Origin: Rhizophlyctis rosea
Lineage: Eukaryota; Chytridiomycota; Chytridiomycetes; Rhizophlyctidales; Rhizophlyctidaceae
Length of the DNA stretch: 64,000 nucleotides
Direction of reading: 5' to 3'
NCBI GenBank assembly: GCA_027596075.1
Contig: JADGJC010000061.1
Coordinates: 62,001-126,000, forward strand
The notes under the pieces were generated by a model. The model was not told the origin of the DNA. It saw only the letters and a list, made by a program, of their open reading frames with translations, and did no database searches. A program made the position numbers and the translations under genes. How positions within the stretch are numbered: the first letter of the stretch is position 1; every line of letters starts with the position of its first letter. This document shows positions 35,168-45,688 of the stretch, piece after piece.

Positions 35168-35475
35168 CGTGTTGATCTAATCTATTTATTTTGCAAGGGC
35201 TGGAGATGGAGATATTAATAAGTTTTGGAGGGAAGGACAGGACAAACACCGTTGACCATCCAGTCGACTGGATCCGGTTGGAGCGGGATCGTTGAAATAT
35301 GGGTTCATGAGAAATACGGGTCCTTGAGGTCACGACCTTTGTGTTCCCCCTCATCCACTTTTTGTCAATCCCGATTCATAGACTCCCGTCACTATCAAGA
35401 AGTAAGGCGAGGCATCCATATTTTGATGACACCGTTTTCAGGATGGCTAACAGAATGTGTGGCATTTTAGTTTCA

Positions 35476-38269
35476 TTATCCATTCCCTTCAACTTTTGTC
35501 CCACTTCCAAACCGCTTCTCAAACTGCCGGTACTGCCTGACCATCTCATCCGACAACGTCGGCGAGATGGCTTTCAAGGCCGCCTCGAAGTGCCTCGCCT
35601 CCTGCAAAAAATGGCACATTCGTCAATGAAATGTCCTACAAACAACCCTGCTGTCCCCAGTTGTAAACATTTCTGAAAGAAAGGAAAGGCAAACTCACCA
35701 CAAAACCACCTCCCAAACTTTCCCTCAAAGCCTCCATCGCCGCCTCACGGCACACTCCCTTCAAATCTGCTCCCGTATATCGTTCCGTAAGATCCCCAGA
35801 CAGTACTTCCAAATCGACCGCGGGTGATATTGGCATTGATTTTGTGTAAATCTTGAGAATTTGATGTCGTGCTGATTGAGATGGTGGGGGTACCTGTACA
35901 AGAGATTAATTCAACAACACAACAACACCACAACAGAAAGTTGAAGTGCAACCCCATACATAAAGAATTCTATCAAACCTCCCCGGCCTCATCAAAGCCG
36001 CATCAATCATATCCGGTCGATTCGTAGCACCGACAACCAACACTCCTCTCGCGGCTTCGATACCGTCCATCTCGTTCAGTAGTGCCGACAGTACCCGTTC
36101 TTGCACAGAATCGCCTCCCCTTCCTCCTCCTCCTCCGCCTCCGCCAGATGACTTCTCCAGTGACCGCTTTCCAACGATGGCGTCAACCTCGTCGAAGAAG
36201 ATAATGGATGGTGCACTGGCGCGGGCGCGGGCGAATGTTGTTCGGACTGGTGAATTTCGATGATAGATGAAGTCAATAAATCTTTCCCGGTGTATCGACG
36301 TAAAATGACCGATCCGCTCATCACTCACTTTCGCGCTCCGAATCCCCAACAAAAGGCGAATACAGTGCCGCTCCGTTGACCGAATGGAAGGACGCGCCTG
36401 ATGTCGAGGCGATGACCTAACGATTTTCAAGAATGTCAATGGTCTGGCCCTTATAAACCAGCAAAAAAGGAAACTCTACCTTGACTAAAGTAGTCTTACT
36501 ACACCCCGGCGGCCCATACAGCAGCACTCCTCTCGGACTTGCCAACCCAAGTCGCTTGAACGTGTCTCGATAAATTATGGGCCACTCGACGGCTTGTTGC
36601 AACTTTTGCTTAACATCGTCCAGTCCGCCAATATCGGACCATGTAACGCGGTCAACGGATATACAGGTGGTGCGAAGTGTGGATGCGGATGTTGTGTGAA
36701 GGGCATGAGCAAAGGATGAAGGTGGTATTTTGGGGTTGCTGTATTGTTCATGGCATTTTCAGTCATGAGTGCGGCCGGCGTGTTCCGTACAGATGCAAAA
36801 TCATCTCACCTCTCGCCACCCCTCCAATTCTGCACCGCATGCAAAGCAGTTTCCCGACACATAGCAGCCAGATCAGCCCCAACATATCCATTCGTCTCCT
36901 TCGCCAACTTGGCTATGTCCACTTCTGGATCGACCGGCATATCCTTCAATATGCCTTTCAAAATTGCCAATCTGGCTTCTTCGGACGGGACATCAATGGA
37001 CACCTCCCGATCGAACCGACCAGGACGGCGCAAGGCCGGGTCAATAGCGTTCGGACGGTTGGTGGCACCAATGACTATGAGGCGGCCACGGGATGAGATG
37101 CCATCCATCAAAGTAAGAAGCTGGGCTACGACGCGGGATTCGTGTTGTTGCGCGTTGCTGCGGTGTGGTGTCAAGGCATCCTGAGCCAAACGACATTCTT
37201 TCGTGAGAATGTCTACCAAAAACACACAGCGCTGAAACAATCATTGCCCTACCAATTCGTCGATGAAAAGGATGCACGGGCACTTTGAAGTGACGGCCAC
37301 CTCTCGAGCCTCGTTAAACTTGTCCCGCAAGTGTCGCTCGCTATCCCCAATGTATGCACCAAAGACTTCCGGTCCGTGGATGGTAAACTGGAATTTGGGT
37401 TATAACTCTTCCTCGCAGAGGGCGGCCGAGTCATCGGGTTTCGGGCTTACTCACCAGCTTAGCCCCACATGCTTGCGCAATAGTACTAACGAGAAGTGTT
37501 TTACCGACCCCGGGTGGTCCATATAGTAGAACACCTACAAAATTGATGAGATGCTTAATATTCGGACGAAGAGGAGGATCACAGCAGCGCAAAAGATTAC
37601 CTTTCGGCACTTCAATACCCATCCTCGCCACCAACTCCGCATGCAACAGCGGGTACGTGACGACTTCCAGCAAGCTCGCATAAGCCTTTTCTAGTCCAGG
37701 AGTTGGTTGCGCGGACAATGGGGATGGTAATGAAACAGGCTGTGATTGCGATAATTGTGAAGAAAAGCTTGTCAGGGAGAGATTTTGTAATGCTGAAGAG
37801 AGTGTAGATATCGGTGTTGATGTTGTTTTTGGTTGAAGGGAGGTCAAATCTGACGTTTGGGAAAGTGTTATGGAGGTGTGTGGGGTGAAAATGCCGTCGC
37901 AGCCTTGAGGTTCTGTGGCAAGGATCTTTGTTTGCAAACAAAGTCAGAATAGATATGGACGCCTCCGCCATGCAAAAAAGTAGACAGGCACCTTGATGGA
38001 AAGACATCTCTTCGAACTTTCTGCAACAGTGCATCCGCTTCGAAGAAGTGTGTTCAGGAGCATTCCTCGAATTGCCTACCAATCTGGATGAGGTTTTGTT
38101 TTTTCGTATCATTCAAGACTTTTGATCCATTTCGCACCTGCCGTTTACTCTCTTCTTTGGCTTGGGCATATGAAAATCCTATGTCATCACTTTGGGTATC
38201 AATGGTCCTGACAACTACGAAGACTGTGATGCTAGTCAAATTGAGAGGTCGTGATGCAACTGCTCTCAT
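35476..38269 (-). CDS. SPATA5L1: Tandem AAA ATPase of the AFG2/SPATA5L1 type
   Basis: Type II AAA ATPase acting, in the family, in cytosolic 60S ribosome maturation. D1: Walker [41 protein letters not shown] and [19 protein letters not shown]2: [20 protein letters not shown], Walker [18 protein letters not shown] (the GC[AS]KTT form typical of AFG2 proteins), Walker [53 protein letters not shown], and [15 protein letters not shown], close to the SPATA5L1 segment TMPIGPDVSLENL. A Gly run follows the D2 Walker B. The C-terminus reads [16 protein letters not shown], stop at 35476-35478. About nine introns. The N-terminal exons (38269 to about 37920) are the least certain, and the start may differ. 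Confidence 0.85.
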
Positions 38270-39000
38270 TATGCCTCATTTGATGGAAACGATGCGATCA
38301 TGGGAGATTGACATGGTGCAAATTGATGGAGAGATATGAGAGACCAGAAGGATTGAGTATAAAATCATTGAAGTTTATTGCCGTCTTATTTTTACTGTCT
38401 GACGAGTGTAAAACCTCCCGCGACCCATACCTACAATGTCCTTCAATTAAGGTGGAAGCTAGGCCCTGCTCAGACGGCGCAAGGGGTCTGGAAATATAGT
38501 CATCGGCTTGGCAAAAGGTGAAGCTCGAGTGGTTGTGCGTATGCGGCCATATACGGCAGTGGTATGCCTGCAGATGTTGCCAAGTCAGTGTGTGTTCTCC
38601 TTTCTATGGTGCCGTCGACAAACCTTTTTGCAGTTGATGACGTGAACCCATTGGTTCAGCGCGAGTCGCCTTTCGTTTAATTGATCAACGGGCACCCTGC
38701 ACTTTGCGGAAGTTATGTCTTCTGGTACCGCTGTAACCAGGAGCAAAGGGTCCATTGCTAGTGATGAGTGTGAGGTTGTTTTCGTCGAAGATCCGATTCA
38801 ATGTTTGCCTGAGAGGACAAGAGGACAAGTCTCTCACAAGACATTGCATTGCAACTGCCAACAGCAGAGGCGGTGGCACAGTTCAATGTGGCGTCATGCG
38901 CCACCCTTGATGACGCACGGTCACGAGTCAGCAAGTCAGTCACGAGTGATCGACAGATCGACAGTCATGAAAGACTGTTAAGACCGTCTGCGCTCTGGCC
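38270..39000. other. Intergenic region left of the tandem-repeat block
   Basis: No supported gene. An 88-codon ORF at 38715-38981 (begins MSSGTAVTRSKGS) has a plausible ATG and could be a first exon of the repeat-associated gene to the right, but no splice chain can be shown. Confidence 0.3.
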
Positions 39001-39164
39001 TGCTTCGCTTTCCTCTTTATCTGCTAACTACTTTTCAGGCACACCACTCAAGACCAACCCTCACGACAACGACCAAAATCGACACGGTTCCACGCTTCGA
39101 GGACTATGGCAGAGGTTAGCCTGCTCAGCGCTCCAACGTGCAAGAGCGTCTGGTGTTTTGCCGG

Positions 39165-40360
39165 ACCACCTTAACAGTGGCACTTTTGCTTCCTTTTTGT
39201 GAGCATCTTGCTGCTGGGTCTGGGCGCTGGCGACAACAGCAACAAGCAGTGGCAACCTCAACAATCGACATTGCAACTTCAACCACAGCAAGCAACTTCG
39301 ACTTCATCAACGACAAAACACTGCTTCAACCTCACTTCGGCCAAGACCCAAGACTCCCCGCCAGACTGTGGTTATCTTACCGACCGGTCAGTTGTGGCAT
39401 TCCCCCTCCGGAGTGGGGAATGTTCAAGTAGCAACTGTCACGGCGGCGATGCCTTAACGGGAGGTTCGCTTTTGCTCCTTTTTGCGAGCAATTAGCCGCC
39501 CCCGGGTCCCTATCAAGCGGAAGGGCGGAATCGACAACGACTACCTCTCAAGACCAAGACCTACCACGCCTCGAGGACTGGGTATGAAGTGTGCTGGCCC
39601 AGGGTCCTCCCCCGAGGGAGAGGATATCCGCGGATATCCGCCCTGGTGTTTTCCCGTGCTCGGCCGGCTCCAGCACACTCGACCCCACAGCTTGAGAATC
39701 TGGCTCCTTTTTGAGAGCAGAAAACTCGCTGGGTCCGGGCGATGGCGATACCAACACCAAGCAGTGGCAACTTCAACGTTCAACAACCTTCAACGGCAGT
39801 TTCAACAACGGCGCAACTTCAAATACAACAAGATCAACCAACCACTTGCTTCAACTCCAACTCGGCCAAGACCCAAGATTCCCCGCCAGACTATGGTGAT
39901 CAGAAGGTCGTCGGTAGGCTGCGCATCGTCTGGGATGCCAAGTAGCGGCTGTTTCCGCGACCGCACCTTAACAGAGATTGCCTAGCTCCTTTTAGTCGAG
40001 CAAGGTCGTCCTGGGTCCACATCAAGACAACTGCATCCGGAAGATGCAGAGGCGGAATCGGCAACGACTTGATTACCTTACAATACTATGTATAGATAGA
40101 TAACCCTGACTTGTATAGTTTAGATCAAGGCTCAAGACTCTCCGCCGGACTTTGGTGCTGAATCTTCGGATGTTCAGAGGTTGACGGGGCTGCTGTGCAT
40201 CCGCCTGGGGATGTTCAAGTATCAGTTGTCCCGCGGCCTGCACCTTAACACGAGATTGCATTGCCCGTTTCTTGTTCGGGCAAAAGTGATCCTGGGTCCT
40301 CATCAAGACAACTGCATCGGCAGAGGCGGAATCGACAGCAATTCGATCACACATTCATAA
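39165..40360. repeat. Degenerate tandem array, about 5 units of 240-285 bp
   Basis: Units begin near 39165, 39449, 39690, 39962 and 40240. Shared blocks in order: CACCTTAACAG; GCTCCTTTTTGNGAGC; a CTGGGTCC block; GGCGGAATCGNCAACGACT; AAGACTCCCCGCCAGACT; and TTCAAGTANCANNTGTC. Units A (39165) and C (39690) also share a segment ending AAGCAGTGGCAAC. Copies differ by substitutions and small indels, so no single ORF runs through all of them. A weaker partial copy may precede at about 39040. The array may be a worn satellite, a decayed repeat-rich gene or a source of exons for the neighbouring unit array. Confidence 0.7.
39622..39639. repeat. 18-bp perfect palindrome inside repeat unit B
   Basis: GGATATCCGCGGATATCC is identical to its reverse complement. 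It lies inside the ~270-bp array, in a segment not shared by the other units. Confidence 0.8.
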
Positions 40361-40639
40361 TTTGTATGGTTTAGATACATCTGTACTCTAACCACACGTA
40401 TACGAAGCTCTCCCGGGGGCGTATTCACTACCGGTTTCCTTATTCGCGGGCGTGATTTTTTTCCAATTGGGTACGGAGTGCCTTGGGGGTAAAAGCCCAT
40501 GCTTGTTCCTTTTTGGACAGGGTCGCCCCTCTTGCCTCGATCAGACCGCAGGGGGAGGGTGTCATCAGTGCATAGCCGTACCATAACATGAAGTTTTCTT
40601 CTGCCCCTTTTGTATAACAGCGCCTTCATATGCGGGATT

Positions 40640-41608
40640 GGAGAAGTGCCAGAGGTGGGTTTGCTAGTTAGACATAGAGCGTTTGTGATTTGCTGATCAT
40701 CCTTTTCGTACATGATAGGAGGTACCCACCAGACAAGGCACAGACATGGGTTTCCGCACGGGTGGGCTTAATCTGCGGTGGTCGGAAGTGCCGATAGGTA
40801 AGTCAAGCTTCATCTCTTCCCATCTGTCGAGTCTTATGCTAATCCAAACCTCATGTAGATTACCTTTCCTCGCAAGGCACGCGCGGGAGGGGCTGGGGAC
40901 GGAGGGGGGTTGGGAATGTATTCCCGGCGGGATGGCGATGTGCTACGGGTAAGCTTTGCGTATGTCAACCATATCTCAAGTCAAGTTCTCACGGTCTTTC
41001 CATTCAGATATACCCCACCACGGCAATGGCACAGACAAGGGTTGGGGAGGAGGAGGGGGGATTCTTCGGCGGGGTTCGTGAAGTGCCGCGGGTAAGTTCT
41101 TCGCGTCTCTTTTCCAGCGCAATGCAGGTTTTGACGGCTTCGGTTACAGATACACAACACCTGGGCTATGGCACATACCAGGGTTGGGGTGGAGAAGGGA
41201 ATATGATCCGAATGGGTTTGTGAAGTGCTACGGGTAAGTTTCACAATATCCCTATCTGATCCACTTCAGGTTCTCACAATCTGATTCGCAGATACACCCA
41301 CCACGGCAATGGCACAAAGCGGAGGGTAAGTTGGAGCAGCAACACCCCGAAGTGCCACAAGGTTTGTTTCATGATTCGCTATTCATTGCCGAAGCTCGTT
41401 TGCTGACTTGTTTCCGCTACAGGTGTCCTTCATCAAGGGCAGTGCACTAGGGGTGGGCGTCCAGCTCTACCCACTCAAACAACGTCTCAGAGTCGCCTCT
41501 GGTGCTCACGTTTGTTTGACTGGGCGATGCAACGCTACTATCTTTTCTCTCTCTACGCAAGACGGACGTCCATGGAAACTTTCACTATCATATGTACATA
41601 ATAGCTAA
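40640..41608 (+). CDS. Candidate gene built from repeated ~142-bp exon+intron units (function unknown)
   Basis: Successive exon-like segments: 40719-40797, 40859-40948, 41008-41091, 41150-41233 and 41292-41361, each with an AG acceptor and GTAAG(T/C)-type donor (GTTTG in the last), then a terminal exon 41423-41608. The middle exons join in one frame: each starts with the phase-completing A plus TAY/TTA, has W or H residues and a Gly/Arg-rich centre, and ends GFVKCYG or similar (QWHRQGLGRRRGDSSAGFVK; LWHIPGLGWRREYDPNGFVK). The terminal exon gives VSFIKGSALGVGVQLYPLKQ and ends SYVHNS with a stop at about 41606-41608. Copy 40719-40797 has one extra base before its donor and would meet a stop, so the 5' end is unclear. 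An older copy may end near 40654. No known domain. Confidence 0.4.
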
Positions 41609-41728
41609 CCGGGCCTCTGTATATGCACAACCATTGTAACATCATCAACTATATCCCTTGGAGCCTATACTACACATCCCACGCGTTTGACCAACACGGA
41701 TCTATGCCAGTCACGAGCTCCAAACATT

Positions 41729-42702
41729 TCAGAGCAAGGAGCTTTGCGCATCGTCGTCGAACCCGCTGACCATCATCCGTTCAGGGCGGTGGCCTCTGCC
41801 CGTGCGATCGTCGTGGCGAGGCTGAAGGATACCACCACGAGAGAACCCTGTATCCACAATGTCCGCTTCGTGAACGCCTGTACCCCACTCCGTAATATCT
41901 TGGTCCCGAGATTGCCTCCACCCTCCTTCAGTGATTGAAGCGGGACCCCAAGCTTCATTGTTGATTTCACGACGTATTTCCGCGATTTGGATACGGCGTT
42001 GGGGTGTCGCCATGTCCTTTTGAATGAGCGAGAAGTGTGTTTTTAGTGGTGCATTCCGCAAATGGCCAGCCTAAGAAATATGCGCCTCATGGATAAGATG
42101 CCTCAGAAAACTCACTTCATGGTTCATCCCCGCGAAGGTTTCGGCGGAGATTGCGCCGGATGCGAGCTGTGATTTCAATTCTGGGTTCAATCTCAGGTTT
42201 GACGCGTGACTCATGATCGAGTTTCGGTACGGGCTGCCCTCTCCGGTGTTGACTTGATTGCTGCAGGTAGTTTTGAAGATTGCGTTCTCGGTCATTGCCG
42301 CGATGTCGGCAAGGCCTCTCAAGGATGCGGGGGACATATCGGAAGTAGGAGGGCTTGCTTGATCGCCGGAAGACGTAGACTTGAGCGCGCGGAATATCGC
42401 TTGACGGCATTTGTCGCGTTGTAGGTCTCCGGTGCCTGCGGGGTTTATTGTGGATGATCTGTCCATTTTGCGGATGGTGGAAGTGGTAGAGGGATCAGGC
42501 GTGATCTGAGAAATTGTAAATGTTGATTACTTCATTGGTATCACGACTCGGACAGTTTGCGATGCTGCTTACCTTCAATCTTGACAAAGGAGAAACCTTC
42601 AGAAGGGAATGATTGATATATGGCACGTATAGTGTTCGTTTGAGCTGGAGTGTTTACAGGGTCCGTTACATTGTCAATATCTGAGGCGATTGGTTGATAC
42701 AT
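41729..42702 (-). CDS. TFIIS central-domain (TFS2M) protein without zinc ribbon
   Basis: ATG at 42702 (MYQPIASDIDNVTDPVNTPA). An intron follows FVKIEG (near 42497-42573), then ITPDPSTTSTIRKMDRSS and the TFS2M-like domain: LQRDKCRQAIFRALKS (family: R.K..E.L..AL), then IAAMTENAIFKTT (IA..IE..IF), then YRNSIMSHASNLRLNPELKS (family: Y..RVRS...NLKD..NPELR) and LASGAISAETFAGMNHE (VL.GEIS.E.LA.M...E). After the intron at about 42071-42115 it continues HLRNAPLKTHFSLIQKD and ends in a polar tail, FDDDAQSSLL. No CxxC zinc ribbon is seen, unlike TFIIS proper. Family alternatives are Bye1/DIDO/PHF3-like TFIIS-domain proteins. It diverges from Arp8. Confidence 0.6.
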
Positions 42703-43085
42703 ACCAACTGGGACTTCTTCCACACTTTCCACCAAACTAAGGTAAAGAAAGACCAATCAAAGTGAAAACGTTACGTCGTTGTAGTGGGCAGCAGCTCGTA
42801 GATGGCAATGTTGCGCGGAGATGAGAGGGAAGGATGAGCTATTTTTGGGACTTTCCCACGGTCGCGGGTTGAGGACAACCATCAAGTGCCTCCAAATGAA
42901 GTGGTATGTGATCTTGCCAATGATTTGACGTAATCATTGAACGACAGTCGCAAGCAATGCAAGGGTGGAGTCCAACTTCAACGGTTGACAAATCGTGACT
43001 CACTCATCAGCTTCAATAAGACCTTCCCTCTGCTTTCCTCCAACCTGATAATCCCCAACCACAAATCTCCAAAACTTCGAAGGCA

Positions 43086-45464
43086 ATGCCACCACAGCGA
43101 CATAAACGGGGAGGTCTGAAGAGCACCTCCGTTCCTATCATCCAGAGCTACGGCCAGGCACAGAAGAATGCTACGTCAACTTACCTCAAAAGCGGCACTT
43201 CTTACCTCCTCGGCCCGAACGCAGCCGTGGATGTAACGCCAGATGTAAGCTTCTTCCAAGCACACGCGAACTTTCCCACAAACTCCAAACTCATACTCTG
43301 ACCAGCCGGAGACAAGCTTTGCAGATGTTCTGGTGATTCACGCAGGTTCCCGGAACTTGCGAATCGGACGCGCTTCAGACGCGGTCCCACGCGAGTGTCC
43401 TCACGTCATAGTTCGCAAAGTGCACACACCTGCTGGCGCTCCGCCCAGTCCGTCGCCTTCTGATGGCCAAGCAGATAGCAACCGGCTACCCTTTGGCGCG
43501 GATATAGTTGATGACCCTTCGGTAGTCCGACCGATTGAAGATGACATCAAGCAACGGTTACGTGCCCTCAAAATCAGATCGGTACCGAACGCTCACTCGC
43601 AAGTCGTCGGCTACAACACACAGTCGCAACCAGAAACTATTCTAGACCATAATGATCCCTATAAGATTGAGTGGACCCAGTTTGAATACGGGCAGGAATA
43701 TGCTTTTGGAATGAAGGTGGACAGTCCGAAATCTGTTTATATTAGCGGATGTAAATATTTATCACGTAAATATAGGCACTTCGCGTTCCAGAACTCAATT
43801 CCTCAAAGTCATCTTCCAGCGACTACCGTTTGTTCTACCCAATACAACATGGCATGCTCAACACGCGTGACTACAGCACCATCAGAGCTTGCCTGAATGA
43901 TCTATCAAAGATCTGGACTGCAGCGATTGAGGAGGAACTGAACATACCAAGAAAAGAGTTTGGATCATATAATGTTGTGTGTGTGGTGCCCGACACCTGT
44001 GGAGGGGTGCACGTGCGAGAAATCGCCAGTGTGTTGCTGCGTGATATGAAGTTCAAGGCGTTTGTCATGTTGCAGGTAAGGTAAGAATGATGATAGCCGC
44101 TTCGCCCATAACCGGCTGGCATCCAAACCCTTCTGCGCGTCCGCGGTTAGGAATCGGTCTGTGCCACATTTGGCGCGGGACTATCATCTGCATGCGTCGT
44201 CGATATTGGAGCGCAGAAGACAAGCATATGCTGCGTGGAGGATGGGTTGATAACTGCCGAAAGCAGGTAACGGCTGAGACCAGTGATTCCAGAAACTTGG
44301 CACGATCATCGTTTGGTAACGCAGGAAACATTAGAACCAACGTGAAGTATGGTGGCGACGACATGACGGCATTTTTCACGAAGGTGCTTCTACGGAGTGA
44401 ATTCCCATACTCAAACATCCAAATCACGGCCAATGTATACGACTGGTTACTTGCGGAGGAGCTCAAAGAGAGGATGTGTACATTGAACGAGGTTAGTGAC
44501 ACACCCTCCCGACTTGTGGGATTGTCAAAGGCAGCATTTATCAAATACAATGTCAGGTAGATATGTCTGTGAACGTCACTGAATTCACAGTGCGATCACC
44601 TGAACACCAAACTTCGATGTACAAAGTCAAACTGTACGACGAACCAATGATTGCTGCTATGGTGAGCATCATTAGCATGAATCTCATCCTGACAGGCATT
44701 CGATTGATATATGCGAGGTCAGGTCTACTTCTACCCACAGGTCATTGACTTCATAAGCAAGTTGCGACATATCCTGTATCGAGAGACCTTCCTAGACTGG
44801 AATGCAGATGATGAGAATGACGGAGATAATGTGACGGCCGATCAGGAGCAGATGGCGAATGACGCGTACAACTCGTATGTCAATCCGCTACCTTCGCCAA
44901 AAGACGTCGAGCCACCCGATGACAGAATGGACTTGGATGTAACTGGTGAAGATGAAGAACCGGCTACATCAATAGCCAATGGGGCAGACAATCCATCTCC
45001 ATCGAAATCAGCCAAATCACAATCAGAAGAACAATTGGCCGAACCCCCGGCCGCCACATCCGCATCAACTTCACCAGCAGCAACATCAGCACCAGAATCA
45101 ACAGCCACCCCTGCAATACCCTCACAACCCCCAAAACGTGCAGCACCAGCAATGCACTTCCTCCGCCGTCGCCGCGTAATGGGCACGCTTCCGGAAATCA
45201 CACATCCATTAGACCTAGCCGTTGCACAATCTATCGCTGCGTTTGCCAAAGCGCATCCTGAAGCGCGAGAGAAGGACCTGGAAGATCGGGTGAAGAAGTT
45301 GTGCGGGAGTATTTTGCTTGTTGGGGGAGGAGGCATGATTCACGGATTGGGGCGGATATTGGAAGAGCGGGTTGGGAGATATTTGCAGCAGCATCCGGAG
45401 TTCAGGGCACGGTTTGGTGGGAGTGGAGCGGCGACGGGAAATGATTCTGGTACCGGAACGGGGT

Positions 45465-45495
<31 letters not shown>

Positions 45496-45688
45496 ACCTC
45501 CTTTGCTTCCGTTGACGCCGCAGGTTTTGCCGAGTCCAAGGGAGATTGATCCTAGGGTTTTGTGTTGGAAGGGCGCGAGTGTTTTTGCGAAGCTGGATAT
45601 GACGAATGAGTTGTGGATTGGGAGGGCGGAGTGGGAGGTTGGTGGGTTGCAGAGGACGGCGGGGAAGTGGTTGTTCAGCTGGGATTGA
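43086..45688 (+). CDS. ARP8: Actin-related protein 8 (Arp8), INO80 chromatin remodeller subunit
   Basis: Nuclear actin-fold subunit of the INO80 complex. ATG 43086 (MPPQRHKRGGLKSTSVPIIQ). After an intron near 43246-43328 the frame reads VLVIHAGSRNLRIGRASDA then VPRECPHVIVRK, matching the Arp8 opening (IVIHPGS..LRIGRA.D..P..IPHVIARR). Later exons: PIQHGMLNTRDYSTIRACLN, EFGSYNVVCVVPDTCGGVHV, LRDMKFKAFVMLQ, KYGGDDMTAFFTKVLLRSEF, LYDEPMIAAM and VIDFISKLRHILYRETFLDW. A long acidic, Ala/Ser/Pro-rich insert (about 44800-45150) precedes the C-terminal actin subdomain (ILLVGGGGMIHGLGRILEER). Near the C-terminus is a run of about ten alanines encoded by a GCG microsatellite (about 45466-45496). The stop is TGA 45686-45688. 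Five or more introns. Confidence 0.88.

Noticed and set aside
38715..38981. 88-codon ORF with an ATG left of the repeat block
   Set aside because: No domain and no demonstrable splice into the exon array; mentioned only as a possible first exon.
39482..39985. 167-codon ORF across tandem repeat units B and C
   Set aside because: The repeat units carry frameshifts relative to each other and the ORF has no conserved residues shared between units in one frame; likely chance openness.
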